Shown: in pieces, positions 23,788 through 31,785 of the stretch | How the letters are laid out: each line of letters begins with the position of its first letter | Position numbering within the stretch: the first letter of the stretch is position 1 | Assembly (NCBI GenBank): GCA_030429005.1 | Contig: JAUIDP010000028.1 | Location: forward strand, 1 to 36,804 | DNA length: 36,804 nucleotides | Reading direction: 5' to 3' | Origin: Gammaproteobacteria bacterium | GTDB taxonomy: Bacteria > Pseudomonadota > Gammaproteobacteria > Steroidobacterales > Woeseiaceae | Translations under genes and position numbers: made by a program | Notes under the pieces: model-generated | Databases searched by the model: none | Told to the model about the DNA's origin: nothing | What the model saw: only the letters and a program-made list of their open reading frames with translations

Positions 23788-24822
23788 CGCCGACGGCTCC
23801 TGTTCGATCTTCATTCCGGCCATCGCCTGCAGCTGGTCGCTCACCAGCTTTTCCATTTCATTGGCGGCATCGACGATGCCGAGAAAATACGGCGGCTCAC
23901 GGCGCAGCAACGCCCAGTTGTCGGACTCGATGACCTTGACGAGATGGGCGATGTTGTTGCGGATCGCGTCGATGTAGGGATTCTGTCCGTTGTACAACAC
24001 CTCGATGTAGCGGTAGGCGCGATTGAACTTGCGATGCAGGCGGTCGCGCATGACCTGCTGGTAGAACTGCGGCGTTTTTGCCAGCAGGTCCTTGCCGGAC
24101 GCGTAACGGACCTGGTACTGGCCGGGCGCCGCATTCTCGATGGCCACGCCGCCAACGACAAACTCCTTGTACAGGCGGTCCCTGCACTTCTCGAGGTAAC
24201 AGCGGTCCGCCATCTGCGCAATCATGTCGGCGGTGCCGATCAGGTGGCCGCAAATGATGTCCCGCGGGTCGTCCAGTTCGATCTGGTCGAGGTCCAGCTC
24301 ATAGCCGGTAAAGTGCACGATCATGCTGGCGACACCGACGTCCTGGCTCATGCCCAGCTCGGGCAGGTAGCGGCGCAGAAAATCGGCGCTGCGTGACACG
24401 TGGTACAGCGTGAACTCGGCGCCGTTGTGGAAGTCGCTGTCGCGTTCCTTGTGGCGAATGTAGCCGGCGTCGTGGAACAGCGATGTAACAATCGCCATCT
24501 GTGCGCGCCGCGGTCCCAGCCGGTCGGACGGGTCCACGCTGCGCTCGTAGCCGACCACCAGGCGTGCGAGGGCCAGCGTCATGTCCAGCGTATGTTGCAC
24601 ATCGTGGTAGGTGGTATCGCAACCGCGATAACCGGGAAAACGGCCGGTAAACAAACGTTCGAAATCGTAGAAAGCCAGCCACAGTTTGTCGAACGAGGCA
24701 CCCGGGAATGCCTGGCCGAACAACTGCTGGACGGCGTCGCGAACCGCAGCCGGGTTGCTTACCTGCACCTTGTTCGTAACGTCGTAATCGTTACGCCGAT
24801 CGTGGTTCATTATTCTTGTCAT
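23773..24822 (-). CDS. HD-domain metal-dependent phosphohydrolase, PDEase-like
   Basis: This is a 349-residue protein whose centre is an HD phosphohydrolase domain: YHDVQHTLDM (His73, His77), FHDAGY (His117-Asp118), a following FHNGAE, VHFTGYE (His170) and GTADMIAQMADR (Asp199). The first two motifs resemble the YHNxxHAxD and HDxxH signatures of class I cyclic-nucleotide phosphodiesterases. No sensory domain, GGDEF or EAL is attached. A probable function is hydrolysis of a phosphodiester or phosphate in a nucleotide, with substrate unknown. I chose ATG 24822 because the longer frame would start at a TTG with no ribosome site; ATG 24810 is also possible. It lies downstream of prlC-xthA on the same strand. 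Confidence 0.82.
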   Translation of the reverse strand: MTRIMNHDRRNDYDVTNKVQVSNPAAVRDAVQQLFGQAFPGASFDKLWLAFYDFERLFTGRFPGYRGCDTTYHDVQHTLDMTLALARLVVGYERSVDPSDRLGPRRAQMAIVTSLFHDAGYIRHKERDSDFHNGAEFTLYHVSRSADFLRRYLPELGMSQDVGVASMIVHFTGYELDLDQIELDDPRDIICGHLIGTADMIAQMADRCYLEKCRDRLYKEFVVGGVAIENAAPGQYQVRYASGKDLLAKTPQFYQQVMRDRLHRKFNRAYRYIEVLYNGQNPYIDAIRNNIAHLVKVIESDNWALLRREPPYFLGIVDAANEMEKLVSDQLQAMAGMKIEQEPSALMPL

Positions 24823-24910
24823 TTGTGTCACGAGCGCTCGCCCACAAATGATACACACACGCAAACACCGCTACGCCACGAAATTCCGCAATATGTAAGG
24901 TCATCGTGCA

Positions 24911-25678
24911 TCAGGCACTGAATTCGGCCACGACAGGCGCGTGGTCCGATGGACGCTCCCAGGTGCGCGGTTCCCTGTCGACGTAACTCGCCGTGCAGGC
25001 ATCTGTCATAACGTCGGAGGTCAGGATCAGGTCGATACGCAAACCGGCGTTGCGACGGAACCCGGCGGCGCGATAGTCCCACCAGCTGAACGTTTTCTCC
25101 GGGTGCTCGAATTTGCGAAACACGTCAGTCAGGCCAAGCTCCAGCAGTTTTCGCAGCGCTGCGCGTTCGGCCGGGCTGGCCAGGATTGCGTCACCCCATT
25201 TCTCCGCGTCATAGATGTCTTCGTCGGCCGGCGCAATATTGAAATCGCCGAGCACGACCAGTCGTTCATGCCGGGCCAGTTCGTCTGCCAGGAATGCATG
25301 CAGGCTGTCCAGCCAGGCCAGCTTGTAGTCGTATTTTTCTGAACCGACTTCCGAGCCGTTCGGCACGTACAGGTTGACGATGCGCGCACCGTCGATTGTC
25401 GCAGCCAGGACGCGGCGTTGCGGGTCGTCAAAGTCGGGAAACTCGAGGATTTCGTCGCCTGCCGGCGACCGGCTGACGATGGCCACGCCGTTGTAGGTCT
25501 TTTGCCCATTGGCAATGGACCGGTAGCCGGCCGCAGCCAGTTCCTCGACCGGGAATGCGTCGGTCTGCTGCTTGATTTCCTGCAGCACCAGTACGTCAGG
25601 CTCGTTCGCCGCCAGCCATTCGAGAACGTGCGGCAGTCGCACCTTCATCGAATTCACGTTCCAGGTGGCAATTTTCAA
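24911..25678 (-). CDS. xthA: Exodeoxyribonuclease III
   Basis: This is a 255-residue member of the exonuclease III / AP endonuclease family, which repairs abasic sites and trims 3' ends of DNA. The catalytic residues are readable: Asn7 in WNVNS, Glu in LQEIK, Tyr/Asp/Asn around GDFNIAP, and the C-terminal PSDHAPV with the catalytic Asp-His. The start is a TTG at 25678: it gives the conserved [10 protein letters not shown] beginning, and there is no ATG nearby. That TTG overlaps the prlC stop (TTGA), so translation is probably coupled to prlC. The length fits the family. Confidence 0.94.
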   Translation of the reverse strand: MKIATWNVNSMKVRLPHVLEWLAANEPDVLVLQEIKQQTDAFPVEELAAAGYRSIANGQKTYNGVAIVSRSPAGDEILEFPDFDDPQRRVLAATIDGARIVNLYVPNGSEVGSEKYDYKLAWLDSLHAFLADELARHERLVVLGDFNIAPADEDIYDAEKWGDAILASPAERAALRKLLELGLTDVFRKFEHPEKTFSWWDYRAAGFRRNAGLRIDLILTSDVMTDACTASYVDREPRTWERPSDHAPVVAEFSA

Positions 25679-27696
25679 GGGCTGTCGATACCGCTCAGTG
25701 CCAGCAGAGCGTCGATCCCGGGTTTGCGCCCGCGAAAGGCGATGTAGGCGTCCATGATGTCGCGGCTGCCGCCGACCTCGAGGATCTCGGTACGGAATCG
25801 ATGCGCCGTTTCAGGGTCGAACACGCCGGCTTCCTGGAATGCGCTGAAGGCGTCGGCGGCCAGCACTTCGGCCCACTTGTAGCTGTAGTAGCCCGCGGCA
25901 TAGCCCCCGGAAAAGATATGCGAGAAGCTGTGCGACATGCGGTTGTAGTCCGGGTGCTGCAACAACGACACTTCGTCACGGACTTCCTGGTGCATTTCCA
26001 GCACACGCGAGCCCTTGGCCGGGTCGTATTCGGCATGCAGGCGAAAATCGAACAGCGCGAATTCGAGCTGGCGCATCATCGCCAGCGCGGCGCCGGCGTT
26101 GCGGCTGCTGGCCAGCTTGTCGAACAAGGCCTTCTCGATCGGTTCGCCGGTCTCTACATGGCGCGAACATTCTTCCAGGACCTCGAAATTCCAGGCGAAA
26201 TTTTCCATGAACTGGCTCGGCAGCTCGACCGCGTCCCAGGCAACACCGTTGATTCCGGAAATGCTCGGGTAGTCGATGCGTGTCAGCAGGTGATGCAGCA
26301 TGTGGCCGAACTCGTGGAACAACGTAACGACATCGCTGTGCATCAACAGCGACTGGCCCGCATCATCGATCGGCGGGAAATTGCAGACAAGATAGCCGAC
26401 CGGGAGGGTTGCGTGGCCATTCAGGTTCTTGCGGCTGACGCACTCGTCAACCCAGGCCCCGGTGCGCTTGCCCGCGCGTGCATGCAGGTCGGTGTAGAAA
26501 CCGCCGATCGGGCTGCCGCTTTCGTCACGCACGGTGTAATAGCGCACGTCGTCGTGCCAGGTGGCAACATCCGGTTGTGCCTCGAGGCGAATGCCGTACA
26601 GGCGTTCAGCCAGGCCAAACAGGCCCTGGACGACAGTTTGCGCCGGGAAATACAGGCGCAGGGCTTCGTTGGAAACCGAGTACTTCTTCTGCTTGTATTT
26701 CTCGAGCCAGTAAGCAACGTCCCAGGGCGCAAGTGCACGACCGGCAAACTCGCTGAGCTGCGTAATCTCTTTCTCGGCAGCGGCGTGGCTGCGGGCAGCC
26801 AGTTCGCGCAGAAAGTCGATGACTTCTTCACTGCTGTCAGCCATCTTCGTAGCCAGCGAGTAGTCGGCATAATTGTCGAAGCCAACCAGCCGTGCAGCTT
26901 CGAAACGAAGCGCCATGATGACTTCGATCAGTTCGCTGTTGTCCCACTCAGGGTGGTCACCCTGGTCTGAGCCACGCGTGACCCAGGCGCGATACAGCGT
27001 CTCGCGCAAGCGGGCGTTGTCGGCGAGCCGCATGACTGCGTCGTAGGTCGGGAAATCGAGCGTCAGTAACAGGCCCTGGCGATCACGCTTGCGGGCTTCG
27101 GCAGCGGCTCGTTCGAGTATCTGCTCGGGCAGCCCTCCGAGCTCGCTGTCGTCCTCCAGGTGCAGGCTCCAGGCATCCGCGGCGTCCGATACGTTGTGCT
27201 CGAACTCGGCCTGCGCGGCTGCGAGTGACTGCATGATCTCCTTGAAACGCGCTTTTTCTTCCTCGGGAAGATCGACGCCGGCAAGATGGAAGTCGCGCAA
27301 CGCCTGTTCGACAACGCTCTTTTGGGCCTCGGCCGATCCCGCTGGCAGCGTCCTGTTGACCGCGGCGTAGGCCTGCTGCAATTTCACATTCTGTGATAAT
27401 TCCGTCGCATATTCGGTCAACAGCGGAAGCGCTGCGTTGTAGGCCTCGCGCCATTCGGCGGAACCGAGTACGCCCTGCAGGTGGCTGACCGGCGACCAGA
27501 CCCTGGAAAGCTGGTGATCCATTTCTTCGATGGGCGCTACCAGCGAGTCGAACTCCGGCTCGGAATTGTCGGCGAGGAGCTCGTCGAGCTTTTGCCGGTG
27601 TGCTGCGATAAGCTCGCTAAGCGCCGGCATGACATGCTCGGGTGAGATTTCGGTAAATCGCGGTAGCGACGAGGTATCGAGGAGCGGGTTTTTCAT
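25675..27696 (-). CDS. prlC: Oligopeptidase A, M3 family
   Basis: This is a 673-residue cytosolic zinc metallopeptidase that degrades short peptides and cleaved signal peptides. The zinc site HEFGHMLHH is near residue 460, with the downstream Glu ligand in the [10 protein letters not shown] region. The M3 landmarks [15 protein letters not shown] and a [18 protein letters not shown] tail are present. ATG 27696 gives the expected MKNPLL beginning; an upstream extension would be out of character. No good ribosome site is seen before it. It is co-transcribed with xthA and divergent from gor; the region between holds a perfect palindrome. Confidence 0.95.
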   Translation of the reverse strand: MKNPLLDTSSLPRFTEISPEHVMPALSELIAAHRQKLDELLADNSEPEFDSLVAPIEEMDHQLSRVWSPVSHLQGVLGSAEWREAYNAALPLLTEYATELSQNVKLQQAYAAVNRTLPAGSAEAQKSVVEQALRDFHLAGVDLPEEEKARFKEIMQSLAAAQAEFEHNVSDAADAWSLHLEDDSELGGLPEQILERAAAEARKRDRQGLLLTLDFPTYDAVMRLADNARLRETLYRAWVTRGSDQGDHPEWDNSELIEVIMALRFEAARLVGFDNYADYSLATKMADSSEEVIDFLRELAARSHAAAEKEITQLSEFAGRALAPWDVAYWLEKYKQKKYSVSNEALRLYFPAQTVVQGLFGLAERLYGIRLEAQPDVATWHDDVRYYTVRDESGSPIGGFYTDLHARAGKRTGAWVDECVSRKNLNGHATLPVGYLVCNFPPIDDAGQSLLMHSDVVTLFHEFGHMLHHLLTRIDYPSISGINGVAWDAVELPSQFMENFAWNFEVLEECSRHVETGEPIEKALFDKLASSRNAGAALAMMRQLEFALFDFRLHAEYDPAKGSRVLEMHQEVRDEVSLLQHPDYNRMSHSFSHIFSGGYAAGYYSYKWAEVLAADAFSAFQEAGVFDPETAHRFRTEILEVGGSRDIMDAYIAFRGRKPGIDALLALSGIDSP

Positions 27697-27726
27697 CGCG
27701 CAGGATAGTAGCACAATGGACAACAC

Positions 27727-27760
27727 CAAAAGGGGTCAGAGCCGGCTCTGACCCCTTTTG
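27727..27760. repeat. Perfect 34-bp palindrome between prlC and gor (REP/RAYT-like)
   Basis: Each arm is 17 bases, starting CAAAAGGGGTCAGAGCC, with no loop. As RNA it would fold into a long hairpin just upstream of the gor ribosome site. The core AAAAGGGGTCAGAG is one I recall from dispersed palindromes near RAYT (Y1-type) transposases in proteobacteria; no such transposase gene is in this window. Its right-hand half ends in TTTTG, so it might also act as a terminator on either strand. Confidence 0.8.
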
Positions 27761-27776
27761 CGACAGGAGAGGATTG

Positions 27777-29123
27777 TTGAGTAAGCATTACGACATGTTT
27801 GTTATCGGCGGTGGCAGCGGCGGCGTCGCCCACGGCCGGCGAGCGGCGGAATACGGGGCGAAAGTGGCGGTTGCCGAGTACGGTGCGCTGGGCGGCACCT
27901 GCGTCAATGTCGGTTGCGTGCCGAAGAAGATTATGTGGCATGCCGCAGACCACGCTCACCACTTCGAACATGCGGCTGACTACGGCTTTGACGTGGAAGT
28001 GAAGGGACACGACTGGGCGGGGCTCAAAACCCGACGCGATGCTTACGTCAAACGGCTGAACGGCATCTACGAAGACCTGCTGGACAAGAGCAATGTCGAT
28101 TACATCAGTGGCCACGCCCGCTTTATCGACGCTCATACGGTGGCAATCGGGGATACCGAGTACACGGCTGATCGATTCGCCATCGCAACGGGCGGCCGGC
28201 CGAGCGTGCCACAGATTCCGGGCGCCGAGCTGGGAATCACGTCGGATGATTTCTTCGAGCTCGAATCGCGGCCGCAACGTGTACTGGTGGCCGGGAGTGG
28301 CTACATCTCGGTGGAACTGACGGGAGTCTTCAATGGCCTGGGCAGCGATGTCGGCCTGTTGCTGCGCAAGGACAGCGTCGTGCGCAGTTTCGACGCCATG
28401 CTGGGCGCAGAACTGATGACAGCCATGCGTAAAGATGGTGTCCGCATAACGACGCGTGTGATCCCGGAATCGCTGGAGAAAACCGACGACGGGCTCGTGC
28501 TGCGTGCCGTGGATGGTCGTGATTTCGGTCCGGTCGATGCGGTGCTGTGGGCCATTGGCCGAGACCCGAACACTAAAGGCCTGCAGCTCGAGAATACAGG
28601 GGTTACGACGGACAAGTGGGGTTTCATCCCGACCGACGATTTCCAGCAGACGAATGTCGAGCACATTTTCGCGCTGGGCGATGTCACCGGCCGGCCAGCG
28701 CTGACACCCGTTGCGATTGCTGCCGGCAGGCGGCTTGCGGATCGACTCTACGGCGGCATGGAAGGTCGGCACCTGGACTACAAGCTGATACCGACGGTGA
28801 TATTCAGCCACCCGCCGATGGGCACCGTCGGCATGACCGAAGACGCAGCCCGCGAGGAATACGGCGAAGCCGTCAAGGTCTATAACAGCGGCTTCACGTC
28901 GATGTACTACTCGCTGGGCGAGAAAAAGCAGCGTTCAGCGATGAAGCTGGTCACCGTGGGCGAGGAAGAAAAAATCGTGGGCTGCCATGTCATCGGCGAC
29001 GGAGCCGATGAAATGATGCAGGGCTTTGCAGTCGCGATTCGCATGGGTGCCACCAAATCGGACTTTGATGACACCGTGGCAATACATCCCACCAGCTCCG
29101 AAGAGCTGGTGACGATGCGTTAG
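27777..29123 (+). CDS. gor: Glutathione-disulfide reductase
   Basis: This is a 448-residue FAD- and NADPH-dependent reductase that regenerates glutathione from its disulfide. The N-terminal FAD motif is VIGGGSGG. The redox-active disulfide is CVNVGC, with Cys42 and Cys47 numbered exactly as in E. coli Gor when TTG 27777 is used. AGGAG lies seven bases before that TTG, which supports it over the TTG one codon upstream. The second Rossmann motif is [11 protein letters not shown], and the C-terminus has the [12 protein letters not shown] that carries the catalytic His-Glu pair from the partner subunit. It is a cytosolic homodimer by family. The 34-bp palindrome occupies its 5' leader. It converges on the BON-domain gene, with four bases between the stops. 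Confidence 0.96.
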   Translation: MSKHYDMFVIGGGSGGVAHGRRAAEYGAKVAVAEYGALGGTCVNVGCVPKKIMWHAADHAHHFEHAADYGFDVEVKGHDWAGLKTRRDAYVKRLNGIYEDLLDKSNVDYISGHARFIDAHTVAIGDTEYTADRFAIATGGRPSVPQIPGAELGITSDDFFELESRPQRVLVAGSGYISVELTGVFNGLGSDVGLLLRKDSVVRSFDAMLGAELMTAMRKDGVRITTRVIPESLEKTDDGLVLRAVDGRDFGPVDAVLWAIGRDPNTKGLQLENTGVTTDKWGFIPTDDFQQTNVEHIFALGDVTGRPALTPVAIAAGRRLADRLYGGMEGRHLDYKLIPTVIFSHPPMGTVGMTEDAAREEYGEAVKVYNSGFTSMYYSLGEKKQRSAMKLVTVGEEEKIVGCHVIGDGADEMMQGFAVAIRMGATKSDFDDTVAIHPTSSEELVTMR

Positions 29124-29127
29124 CCTG

Positions 29128-29697
29128 CTATTTGACCGCGAGGCGGTTGTGTACTTTTGTCACACCGGACACTTTGCCGGCCGTGTCCCCGGCGCGCTTC
29201 TTGATGTCGTCGCTGTCGACGAAGCCGCCCATCAGTACTTCACCATTGCGGACTTCGAGTACGATATCGAAAGCTTCACCCAAACCGCCTTCGGCCAGCT
29301 CGAACTTGACCTTGGTCTCGATGGTCTGGTCGTCGAGCGTTGTGCCGGTGCTTCTCTTCTCGGGAACGATCAATAGCGCATCGATGACTTCGACCACGCC
29401 GTTGACACCCTTGGCCGTGTCGATGGCGGCCTTGTGCTGTTCCGGTTTGCGGACATAGCCGATCAGGGCAACCCGGCCCTTGTTGGTTTCGACGTTGATG
29501 TTGCGAGCATGCACGTCGTCGTTGTCGGCAAGCGTTGCTTTGACGCTTGAATTGATGGTTGTGTCGTCCAGGGTTTCGCCCGCACTGCGTTTGCCACTTT
29601 CCTGGGCCAGGCTGGCGGGGCTGGCCGCGAACAAGGCGGCGCAGGCCGCGATGGCGGCCAGCGTAACGCCACGAATTCTGTACCTGCTAAACTTCAT
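29128..29697 (-). CDS. Periplasmic protein with two BON domains, OsmY-like
   Basis: This is a 189-residue protein. The signal peptide covers about residues 1-31 (AAIAACAALFAASPASLAQ). Two BON domains follow at about 43-113 and 118-188, each starting with a DDTTI or DDQTI helix and containing a Gly strand (RVALIGYV, EVLMGGFV). BON proteins such as OsmY and DolP bind phospholipid surfaces or act as periplasmic chaperones. The ATG at 29697 has GGAGGG upstream. A CTATACT hexamer-plus-one, typical of sigma-S promoters, lies about 33 bases before the start. That fits stress-phase expression as for osmY. Confidence 0.92.
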   Translation of the reverse strand: MKFSRYRIRGVTLAAIAACAALFAASPASLAQESGKRSAGETLDDTTINSSVKATLADNDDVHARNINVETNKGRVALIGYVRKPEQHKAAIDTAKGVNGVVEVIDALLIVPEKRSTGTTLDDQTIETKVKFELAEGGLGEAFDIVLEVRNGEVLMGGFVDSDDIKKRAGDTAGKVSGVTKVHNRLAVK

Positions 29698-29729
29698 GTT
29701 TTCCCTCCGGTTCTTGTCGTTGTCGTTCG

Positions 29730-29736
29730 AGTATAG
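29730..29736 (-). promoter_or_regulatory. Sigma-S-like -10 element (CTATACT) upstream of the BON gene
   Basis: On the minus strand GGCTATACT matches the -10 consensus favoured by the stationary-phase sigma factor RpoS. It is at the right distance for a short leader. No good -35 box is present, which is usual for such promoters. Confidence 0.4.
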
Positions 29737-29804
29737 CCCAGACCGTCGGAAAGGCGTTCGAATACTGCTCAGCGGACCCGGTCCAGCCTGACACCACTGC
29801 CCGG

Positions 29805-30590
29805 TTACTGGATCAGGACAGCCAGCATCGACATTGAGCCGCCGTCGAAGCCGTCTACCGGAAACGAAATGCGGTCGCCTGGCCGGTGCTGGGCCAGCAC
29901 GTACAAGAGCGGCAGGTAGTGGTCGGGGGACGGGGCTGCCAGCATAGCATCGGGTCCGAGTTGCTCGTAATGCACAAGCGGCCCGAAATCCGCTGCTGCC
30001 ATCCTGTCTCTTGCGAAGGACTCGAATCTTGCTGCCCAGTCGAAAGGATCGGTATGCTCGCGGTTCCAGTCGTACTCGCGAAGATTGTGTATGAGGTTGC
30101 CGCTGCCAACAATCAACACGCCCTGGTCACGCAATGGTTGCAGCCTCTTCGCCAATTCGTAGTGCCAGGCGGCATCTTCTGACCGGTTCAAACTGAGCTG
30201 CACTATCGGTACATCAGCGCGGGGATACATATGCCGCAATACAGTCCATGCGCCGTGGTCGAGTCCCCATTCACTATCAAGCCCGACGTTTAACGGTGCC
30301 AGCAGCCTGCGGATGTCCTGTGCCAGCTCAGGCGCTCCCGGCGCCGGGTACTGAATGTCGTACAAGGTATCCGGAAAGCCGTTGAAGTCGTGAATCGTCC
30401 GGGGAATCGGCGCGGCCGTGACAAGTGTTGCGGGCAGGTACCAGTGAGCTGAAATGCACAGGACCGCTTGCGGGCGCGGCAAGCTTTCGCCGAGCGAGTG
30501 CCACGCCCGGGTGTACGGGTTTTGCTCCAGGGTTATCAGCGGATTGCCATGCCCGAGGAATAGCGCTGGCATTTGACCGGGCGTCGACAT
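29805..30590 (-). CDS. ygiD: 4,5-DOPA-extradiol-dioxygenase-like protein (YgiD family)
   Basis: This is a 261-residue member of the LigB-type extradiol dioxygenase superfamily. Metal ligands are expected at His14 (FLGHGNP), the His of SAHWYLP and the His of GSGNLIHNLREYDW; LDHGAW and the C-terminal SPDHYLPLLY are also diagnostic. Plant homologues open the ring of DOPA, and E. coli YgiD shows the same activity in vitro with an unclear natural substrate. ATG 30590 is preceded by GGAG at good spacing. The gene is divergent from the sterol-desaturase-family gene. A strong stem-loop lies between them. Confidence 0.92.
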   Translation of the reverse strand: MSTPGQMPALFLGHGNPLITLEQNPYTRAWHSLGESLPRPQAVLCISAHWYLPATLVTAAPIPRTIHDFNGFPDTLYDIQYPAPGAPELAQDIRRLLAPLNVGLDSEWGLDHGAWTVLRHMYPRADVPIVQLSLNRSEDAAWHYELAKRLQPLRDQGVLIVGSGNLIHNLREYDWNREHTDPFDWAARFESFARDRMAAADFGPLVHYEQLGPDAMLAAPSPDHYLPLLYVLAQHRPGDRISFPVDGFDGGSMSMLAVLIQ

Positions 30591-30623
30591 TGCGGGTCTC
30601 CATGATGTTCGGCAACAGGCGCA

Positions 30624-30653
30624 ACCGGGATTTCATGCTGTGCAAATCCCGGT
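30624..30653. repeat. Stem-loop with 10-bp perfect arms in the divergent ygiD/desaturase region
   Basis: The arm ACCGGGATTT (30624-30633) pairs with AAATCCCGGT (30644-30653) across a ten-base loop. A further GC/GC pair can form outside a single bulged A. It is not followed by a T-run on either strand, so it is more likely an operator or leader hairpin than a terminator. Confidence 0.6.
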
Positions 30654-30690
30654 GCATCCCTATTCTCCCCGGAAACGCCCGGGCATGCGA

Positions 30691-30696
30691 TACAAT
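30691..30696 (+). promoter_or_regulatory. Possible -10 box (TACAAT) of the sterol-desaturase-family gene
   Basis: TACAAT matches the -10 consensus at 5 of 6 positions and lies about 50 bases before GTG 30745. No good -35 hexamer is seen upstream, so support is weak. Confidence 0.3.
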
Positions 30697-30744
30697 CGAC
30701 TGGCCCATTGTCGCAAAGGACCAGTCACAGCTGGCATTGAAACC

Positions 30745-31785
30745 GTGAGTGCAAGTGACGCCAACGAGATCGTCGGCCCGTTCACCGATATGGTACGGCG
30801 AGTGTCGCGGCTTGCCTGGGAAACCATTGGCGACAACCTGCCGGGTGACCTGCAATGGCGTACGCTGCTGCTGACAATTGTTATCGCTGTCATCATCTTT
30901 GTCGTTCGTCGCGGCCGGGGCTCCAAGGGTGCCGATGGCCGTGCTAGGAAAGTCGGTCTGCTCGAATTCCTGCTGCCGCGCGATATCTACACGCATGTAT
31001 CCGCGCGGGTCGATATCTGGCTGTACGTGCTGGAGCGCATCCTGCGGCCGCTCTGGTATGCCGCGCTGTTCGCTACGGTTGCGCCGGGTGTCGAACAGGC
31101 CGTCATCGGCTCGCTGCAGTGGTCGTTCGGGGCATCGCCGGCGCTGGAGTCCAGCCTGGCCTGGATGCTGTTGTACAGCCTGCTGGCACTGCTGAGCTAT
31201 GACCTTGTTTTCTACGGCATCCATTACGCGATGCACAAGGTGCCGGCGTTGTGGGCGATCCACAAGGTGCATCATTCCGCCGAAGTGCTGACTCCGCTGA
31301 CGCGTTCGCGCGAACACGTAATCGCCGGGCCGATCTGGGCGGCAGGCGCGGCAGTCGGCTATTCAGTGCCGGGCGGCGTGTTCGCCTACCTGTTCGATGG
31401 CGGCATCACGCAGGCGACCATTCTGAACGTCAGCGCTTTCGCGTTGCTGTTCGGCTTCAATGGCTCGTTTCGCCACTATCACGTGCAGTTTCGCTATCCT
31501 CGCTGGCTCGAAAAGTGGTTGCAGAGCCCCGCCATGCACCACACCCATCGCAGCTACCTGAAGAAGCACTGGGATACGAACCTGGCCGCCGTGACCAGCA
31601 TCTGGGACCGGATGTTCGGGACGCTCTATATCCCTGAGCCCGACGAGTACACCCCCTGGGGGCTCGGCCCGGACACACAGGCAGAGTACCGCTCATTCCG
31701 GCAGAACCTGACCGGGCCATTCCGGGACTGGCACAGGATGATCAGGGACCGGCGCAAGCCGGTCGTTGTGCAGCCTAAGACCTGA
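30745..31785 (+). CDS. Sterol desaturase/fatty acid hydroxylase family membrane protein
   Basis: This is a di-iron membrane oxygenase of about 346 residues. One helix is near the N-terminus (LLLTIVIAVIIFVV) and several lie in the middle. The histidine clusters that bind the two irons are GIHYAMH, HKVHH, FRHYHVQF and MHHTHRSYLKKHWDTN. Family members hydroxylate or desaturate sterols, fatty acids, carotenoids or alkylglycerols at the membrane. GTG 30745 is my choice because it leaves the cytosolic leader SASDANEIVGPF before the first helix and lies downstream of a possible -10 box. In-frame starts at 30640, 30685 and 30790 cannot be excluded. Its last 11 bases overlap the end of the three-enzyme fusion gene on the other strand, which may act on a related lipid. 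Confidence 0.85.
   Translation: MSASDANEIVGPFTDMVRRVSRLAWETIGDNLPGDLQWRTLLLTIVIAVIIFVVRRGRGSKGADGRARKVGLLEFLLPRDIYTHVSARVDIWLYVLERILRPLWYAALFATVAPGVEQAVIGSLQWSFGASPALESSLAWMLLYSLLALLSYDLVFYGIHYAMHKVPALWAIHKVHHSAEVLTPLTRSREHVIAGPIWAAGAAVGYSVPGGVFAYLFDGGITQATILNVSAFALLFGFNGSFRHYHVQFRYPRWLEKWLQSPAMHHTHRSYLKKHWDTNLAAVTSIWDRMFGTLYIPEPDEYTPWGLGPDTQAEYRSFRQNLTGPFRDWHRMIRDRRKPVVVQPKT

Noticed and set aside
25801..26970. Plus-strand open frame (389 codons) inside prlC
   Set aside because: It is antisense to an unmistakable M3 peptidase and is a codon-bias shadow.
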